Below are positions 6,098 through 9,613 of a stretch of 9,613 nucleotides of DNA, in pieces. The DNA is from JAVEVH01 sp964430365 (lineage in GTDB: Bacteria > Patescibacteriota > Dojkabacteria > SC72), in contig CAYSEU010000027.1 of NCBI GenBank assembly GCA_964430365.1, positions 1 to 9,613 of the forward strand. Direction: 5' to 3'. The notes beneath the pieces are model-generated. The model was not told the origin of the DNA, did no database searches, and worked only from the letters and a program-made list of their open reading frames with translations. The position numbers and the translations under genes were made by a program. How positions within the stretch are numbered: position 1 is the stretch's first letter; each line of letters opens with the position of its first letter.

Positions 6098-6461
6098 TAT
6101 CAATTATTCCCTTAATCTCTTCATAGCACTCTTTACAGAAGAAATCTCTTCTATGACTAGGCTCTATGTAATATTCCCATTCTGTACCCCTCTCTCTTAC
6201 AAACTCTCTATCTCCCCTACCACATCTTTTACAAAGTAATGGATACTCTATCCAAGGGATTCTACCTTTCTCATCTACCATCTTATCCCATTTCTCTTCT
6301 ATCTCTCTTGTAATCTCACTACCTCTGGGTATATCTAACTTCTCATACATACAACCACATATTATTAACTGCCCTCCACAAAATGGACATCTTTCCATAT
6401 CACACCCGTTTTTATGATATTTCCCCTCTTTTACACCACAATCATAGCAATTGTTTTTCAT
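6072..6461 (-). CDS. Multi-cysteine zinc-binding protein, unknown function
   Basis: The 129-residue product has eleven cysteines arranged in pairs: CYDC (5-8), H16 and C20, CPFC (25-28), CGC (35-37), CKRC (77-80) and CKEC (109-112). This implies two or three structural zinc sites of the zinc-ribbon or treble-clef kind. Between them lies a charged, Trp-containing segment (about 40-75). CPFCGGQL resembles the N-terminus of many small zinc-ribbon proteins, but I cannot name a function; nucleic-acid or protein binding is a guess. It is the first gene of the operon continuing with the metallopeptidase, which it overlaps, and the Nudix gene. A TATAAT lies 27 bases before its ATG. There is no Shine-Dalgarno. 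Stop TAA. Confidence 0.75.
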   Translation of the reverse strand: MKNNCYDCGVKEGKYHKNGCDMERCPFCGGQLIICGCMYEKLDIPRGSEITREIEEKWDKMVDEKGRIPWIEYPLLCKRCGRGDREFVRERGTEWEYYIEPSHRRDFFCKECYEEIKGIIDNGDRKNDR

Positions 6462-6488
6462 ATTTCTATCTCAATATTTTAATACACC

Positions 6489-6494
6489 ATTATA
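6489..6494 (-). promoter_or_regulatory. Possible -10 box for the zinc protein/peptidase/Nudix operon
   Basis: A perfect TATAAT on the minus strand lies 27 bases upstream of the ATG at 6461, in the gap between divergent genes. No good -35 is present at 16-18 bases spacing. Confidence 0.35.
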
Positions 6495-6564
6495 CTATTC
6501 CTCTCTTACTTTCTCTATTTTCTTTTTTAATGTAAATTAAATATATATTTAAATATTAAAAAAA

Positions 6565-6954
6565 ATGGAGAATACATTTAAAACACCCCAACCAATATTA
6601 AAGAGTCAAAGATACGCTATAGATGGCATACTCTCGATTGTTAAGAATGAAAGGAATTTTAGAATACAGTTAGTAGTAGCTATGTTAGTAGTATTAATAT
6701 CTTTCTTACTTAAAATATCCCATTCCGATTGGATAGCGGTAGGATTTTTAATAACGTTGGTGTTGATATCAGAGGCATTTAATAGTGTGATAGAGGCAGT
6801 ATGTGATACCGTATCTAATGAGTATAGAACGAATATTAAATATGCTAAAGATGTAAGTGCAGGAGCAGTATTAGTTAGTGCAATACTATCTGTAATATTA
6901 GGATTGATAATATTTATGCCATATATAATAGACTTACTCTCCCGTATATATTAG
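6565..6954 (+). CDS. dgkA: DgkA-family lipid kinase (diacylglycerol or undecaprenol kinase)
   Basis: This is an integral membrane kinase that phosphorylates a lipid alcohol with ATP, returning diacylglycerol or undecaprenol to envelope lipid synthesis. At 129 residues it has the family's usual length. An amphipathic N-terminal helix ends in KNERNFRIQ (E29). Three membrane helices follow at about 36-50, 54-76 and 97-122. The family signature is present: E70, N73 and E77 in SEAFNSVIEAVCD, then K95-D96 in YAKDVSAGAV, aligning with the E69/N72/E76 and K94/D95 active-site positions of the E. coli enzyme. Gram-positive members prefer undecaprenol, and the substrate here cannot be decided from sequence. 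There is no Shine-Dalgarno before the ATG, only an A-run. The stop TAG overlaps the stop of the convergent exporter gene by 4 bases. Confidence 0.9.
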   Translation: MENTFKTPQPILKSQRYAIDGILSIVKNERNFRIQLVVAMLVVLISFLLKISHSDWIAVGFLITLVLISEAFNSVIEAVCDTVSNEYRTNIKYAKDVSAGAVLVSAILSVILGLIIFMPYIIDLLSRIY

Positions 6955-8954
6955 ACATCTATCTCAGGTGTCTTAAATTGACTATTGTAAAGTGAAGCAT
7001 AGAAGCCATTCTTTTTAAGAAGCTCCTTATGAGTACCCTTCTCTACTATATTCCCCTCATTCATAACAAGTATTAGGTCTGATTTCTTAATAGTAGATAA
7101 CCTATGAGCAATAACAAAGGTAGTCTTGCCATCCATTAATCTTTCCATAGCACCCTGTATTAATATCTCTGTTCTAGTATCTACAGAGCTAGTAGCCTCA
7201 TCAAATATAAGCATAGGAGGATTTTCTAACATAGCTCTAGCTATTGTTATTAACTGTTTCTCACCTTGTGATATATTATCTGCCTCTTCATTTATGACCA
7301 TATCATATCCATCAGGGAGAGAATGTATGAAGTGATCAGCATGAGCTGTTTTAGCTGCATTTATAATCTCGGAGTCCTGTGCATTCAAACTCCCATATGA
7401 GATATTTTCTTTGATAGTACCATTAAACAACCAAGTATCTTGTAGAACCATTCCAAACATTCTTCTTAAATCCTCCCTTTTCATCTCTCTAATATCTACT
7501 CCATCTATTTTTATAGCACCACTATCTACATCATAAAATCTCATTAAAAGATTTACTATAGTAGTCTTTCCTGCACCAGTAGGTCCAACAATAGCTATCT
7601 TTTGTCCTGCTTTAATATCTGCACTAAAGTCCTTAATCACGACTTTTTTAGGATCATATCCAAATCTTATATTATCAAACTCAACATTACCCTTAACAGA
7701 TGATAATACTATTGGATCTTTAACATTCTCTATCTCTTCTTCCTCATCTAAAAATTCGAATATCCTCTCTGCTGCTGCTGCTGTAGATTGTAAGACATTT
7801 GTAACATTTGCAGTTTGAGTAATAGGTTGAGTAAACTGTTGCATGTATTGAATGAATGCCTGAATATCACCGATATTGATAATACCCTTAATAGCTAACC
7901 AACCACCAAGTACCGCAATCGCTACATAACCTACGTTACTAAGTATATTCATAATTGGAAAAAGTAACCCAGAAAGGAATTGTGATTTCCATCCACTATC
8001 ATAGAGATCTTCATTGATAACATTAAATTTCCTTAATGATCTCTCCTCCCCATTAAACACCTTTACTATATTATGCCCAGCATACATCTCCTCTATGTGA
8101 CCATTCATCTCTGCTAAAGTATCCTGTTGCTTCTTAAAAAGCTTTTGTGATTTCTTTACTACAATATTAATTAATACAAAACTAATAGGCAGAACGATGA
8201 TTGCTACTAATGTAAGTAACCAACTAATAGTCAACATCATTATTAAAATACCTAATATGGTAGTAACTGATGTAATTATCTGAGTCATACTCTGATTTAA
8301 ACTCTGACTAACAGTATCTACATCATTTGTAATCCTACTTAATACATCTCCATATGTCCTTTTATCAAAATACTTAATAGGTAATTTAGATATCTTAGCT
8401 TGTATCTTTTTTCTAAAATCATATGTAATCTTTTGAGATATACCTGACATAATCCAACCTTGGGAGTATGTAAAGGTCGCACTTAGTAAGTACAAAACAA
8501 TTAATAGTAATACGGTATTACCAATTATGTTGAATTGAATTCCAGGTCTAGTTGAGAAATCTACATCCCTTATCTTATTTAACTTATCTTGAGATACCAT
8601 TGATAGCATGTCTGGGGGAATCATCTTTAAAATATCCTCGCCCATTGTACCTTCTGGTAATGTCATACCCTCTGGAAGTTTGTCAACAATCTGATCATAT
8701 ACAATAATATTTGTGTAATCGTCGACTATCTGATTAGTAATATCCCCTAATATACGAGGACTAAGGATAGTAAATATTGTACTAGCCATAGCAAAAATAA
8801 TTACTATTACAATAGATTTAGTATATGAAGAGAGATACTTAAGCAGAGTCTTCATTGTACTTTTAAAATCTTTAGGCTTTTGACCACCCTGCATCATAGC
8901 CGTATGACCTCCCATTGGGCTACCTTTGTGTTGTGTTTGATTTCTCTCTGCCAT
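6951..8954 (-). CDS. ABC exporter half-transporter, catalytic (consensus-site) subunit
   Basis: The 667-residue product is a complete ABC half-exporter: a Gly/Met/Gln-rich N-terminus (1-30), six membrane helices in about 45-385, and an ATPase domain at about 425-660. It has Walker A GPTGAGKTT (457-465), Q-loop Q505, signature ISQGEKQ (561-567), Walker B MLIFDE (581-586) with catalytic E586, D-loop SSVDTR and switch His617. The signature departs from LSGGQ. In heterodimeric exporters of the TM287/288 type this altered signature faces the degenerate ATP site, while the intact Walker B and His serve the working site. The loop between the first two membrane helices is long (about 75-140). The substrate is unknown: drug, lipid or peptide are all possible. 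Its ATG shares one base with the stop of the partner gene (TAATG), so the two should be translationally coupled. The 3' end overlaps convergent dgkA by 4 bases. Confidence 0.93.
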   Translation of the reverse strand: MAERNQTQHKGSPMGGHTAMMQGGQKPKDFKSTMKTLLKYLSSYTKSIVIVIIFAMASTIFTILSPRILGDITNQIVDDYTNIIVYDQIVDKLPEGMTLPEGTMGEDILKMIPPDMLSMVSQDKLNKIRDVDFSTRPGIQFNIIGNTVLLLIVLYLLSATFTYSQGWIMSGISQKITYDFRKKIQAKISKLPIKYFDKRTYGDVLSRITNDVDTVSQSLNQSMTQIITSVTTILGILIMMLTISWLLTLVAIIVLPISFVLINIVVKKSQKLFKKQQDTLAEMNGHIEEMYAGHNIVKVFNGEERSLRKFNVINEDLYDSGWKSQFLSGLLFPIMNILSNVGYVAIAVLGGWLAIKGIINIGDIQAFIQYMQQFTQPITQTANVTNVLQSTAAAAERIFEFLDEEEEIENVKDPIVLSSVKGNVEFDNIRFGYDPKKVVIKDFSADIKAGQKIAIVGPTGAGKTTIVNLLMRFYDVDSGAIKIDGVDIREMKREDLRRMFGMVLQDTWLFNGTIKENISYGSLNAQDSEIINAAKTAHADHFIHSLPDGYDMVINEEADNISQGEKQLITIARAMLENPPMLIFDEATSSVDTRTEILIQGAMERLMDGKTTFVIAHRLSTIKKSDLILVMNEGNIVEKGTHKELLKKNGFYASLYNSQFKTPEIDV

Positions 8955-9613
8955 TACTCTAATTCTTTCTCTGATAATTGAGATAGTGCTATCTCCTTAT
9001 ACACAGGACACTTCTTCATCAACTCTCGATGTTTTCCTATTCCTACAATCTTCCCATCCTCTAACACAATTATTTGGTCTGCATCTAGTACAGTACCAAT
9101 CCTTTGGGCAACAATAAGGACCGTTGAATCTCTAGTTACACCCTTTAACTCACTTCTTAACTTTGAATCCGTTTTAAAATCTAACGCCGAAAAGCTATCA
9201 TCAAAAATATATATATTTGGTCTTGTGACAAGTGCCCTTGCTACTGCTAACCTCTGTTTTTGACCTCCTGATATATTTGCTCCACCTTGTGCAATAGGAG
9301 AATTGTACCCCTCTTTTAGTTTTTTAATAAATTCTGTAGCTTGCGCTATCTTAGCTGCATTTTTAACTTCCTTCTTCTCTGCATTTGGTCTTCCATATTT
9401 AATATTTGATTCAATGGTTCCAGAAAAAAGTACACCCTTTTGTGGTATATATCCAATCTTACTATGCAAATCTTTCTGCCTCATATCTCTAATATCTACT
9501 CCGTCTATTAATATCTCTCCAGAAGTTACATCAAAAAATCTCGGTATTAGATTTACTATCGTAGATTTACCACTACCTGTACCACCAATGATAGCAGTTG
9601 TCTCTCCTGGCTT
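8954..9613 (-). CDS. ABC exporter half-transporter, degenerate-site subunit (partial, ATPase domain only)
   Basis: The open frame runs to the window edge, so only 219 C-terminal residues are visible; the ATG at 9484 is internal. From the edge it reads Walker A GGTGSGKST, the IDGVDIRD segment, Q-loop IPQKGVLF, a canonical signature ISGGQKQR, and Walker B IYIFDD. The catalytic Glu is replaced by Asp (codon 9199-9197) and the switch-loop His by Gln in VAQRIGT (codon 9106-9104). These are the two substitutions typical of the degenerate-site partner in heterodimeric exporters, so this subunit should bind ATP but hydrolyse it poorly and pair with the product of 8954-6951. The membrane domain must lie beyond the window. 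Stop TAA shares one base with the partner's ATG. Confidence 0.92.
   Translation of the reverse strand, partial: KPGETTAIIGGTGSGKSTIVNLIPRFFDVTSGEILIDGVDIRDMRQKDLHSKIGYIPQKGVLFSGTIESNIKYGRPNAEKKEVKNAAKIAQATEFIKKLKEGYNSPIAQGGANISGGQKQRLAVARALVTRPNIYIFDDSFSALDFKTDSKLRSELKGVTRDSTVLIVAQRIGTVLDADQIIVLEDGKIVGIGKHRELMKKCPVYKEIALSQLSEKELE

Noticed and set aside
6954..6984. Small inverted repeat AGACA...TGTCT at the end of the exporter gene, as a possible terminator
   Set aside because: It has a mismatch, lies within the coding end of the exporter gene and has no T-run after it on either strand.
7484..9520. Near-identical stretches in the two exporter genes (around 7486-7510 and 9484-9508)
   Set aside because: Both encode the conserved IDGVDIR segment of paralogous ABC ATPase domains, so this is shared ancestry and not a mobile repeat.

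Overview
The window is AT-rich bacterial DNA, dominated by TTA, ATA, AAA and GAT/GAA codons. It is densely packed, with short or overlapping gene junctions and many small proteins of unknown function. The best guess for origin is a member of the Candidate Phyla Radiation (Patescibacteria). The reasons are the orphan CdiA-C-terminal-like nuclease of a type I recall as common there, several unnamed secreted or anchored proteins, Gram-positive-like envelope genes, and starts that almost all lack a Shine-Dalgarno sequence. The assignment comes from family recall and is not proven by any marker in the window.

Layout: (1) 1-957, plus strand: the C-terminal part of a sensor histidine kinase whose reading frame has a TGA inside the ATPase domain and then continues to a normal end. 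(2) 1208-2154, minus strand: a two-gene unit of a secreted helical protein and a single-pass anchored acidic protein, with a good promoter upstream. (3) 2248-2586, minus strand: a small conserved cytosolic protein. (4) 2767-3147, plus strand: a stand-alone CdiA-CT-like nuclease domain followed by a strong terminator hairpin. (5) 3280-4005, plus strand: an exported or anchored protein of unknown function. (6) 4014-4510: a gene graveyard holding an N-terminally truncated, frameshifted MTH1-like Nudix gene and the N-terminal scrap of a glutathione-peroxidase-like gene. (7) 6461-4490, minus strand: a tight three-gene operon of a multi-cysteine zinc-binding protein, a gluzincin-type metallopeptidase and an atypical Nudix hydrolase. 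(8) 6565-6954, plus strand: a DgkA-family lipid kinase. (9) 9613-6951, minus strand: the two subunits of a heterodimeric ABC exporter, the first cut by the window edge and carrying the degenerate ATP site.

Many genes act at the envelope: the kinase, two exported or anchored unknowns plus a third, the lipid kinase and the exporter. No complete new system is obvious. The most interesting points are the in-frame TGA together with the absence of any accepted TGA stop in the window, the decayed Nudix and peroxidase genes, the orphan nuclease without an adjacent recognisable immunity gene or delivery module, and the zinc protein/peptidase/Nudix operon.
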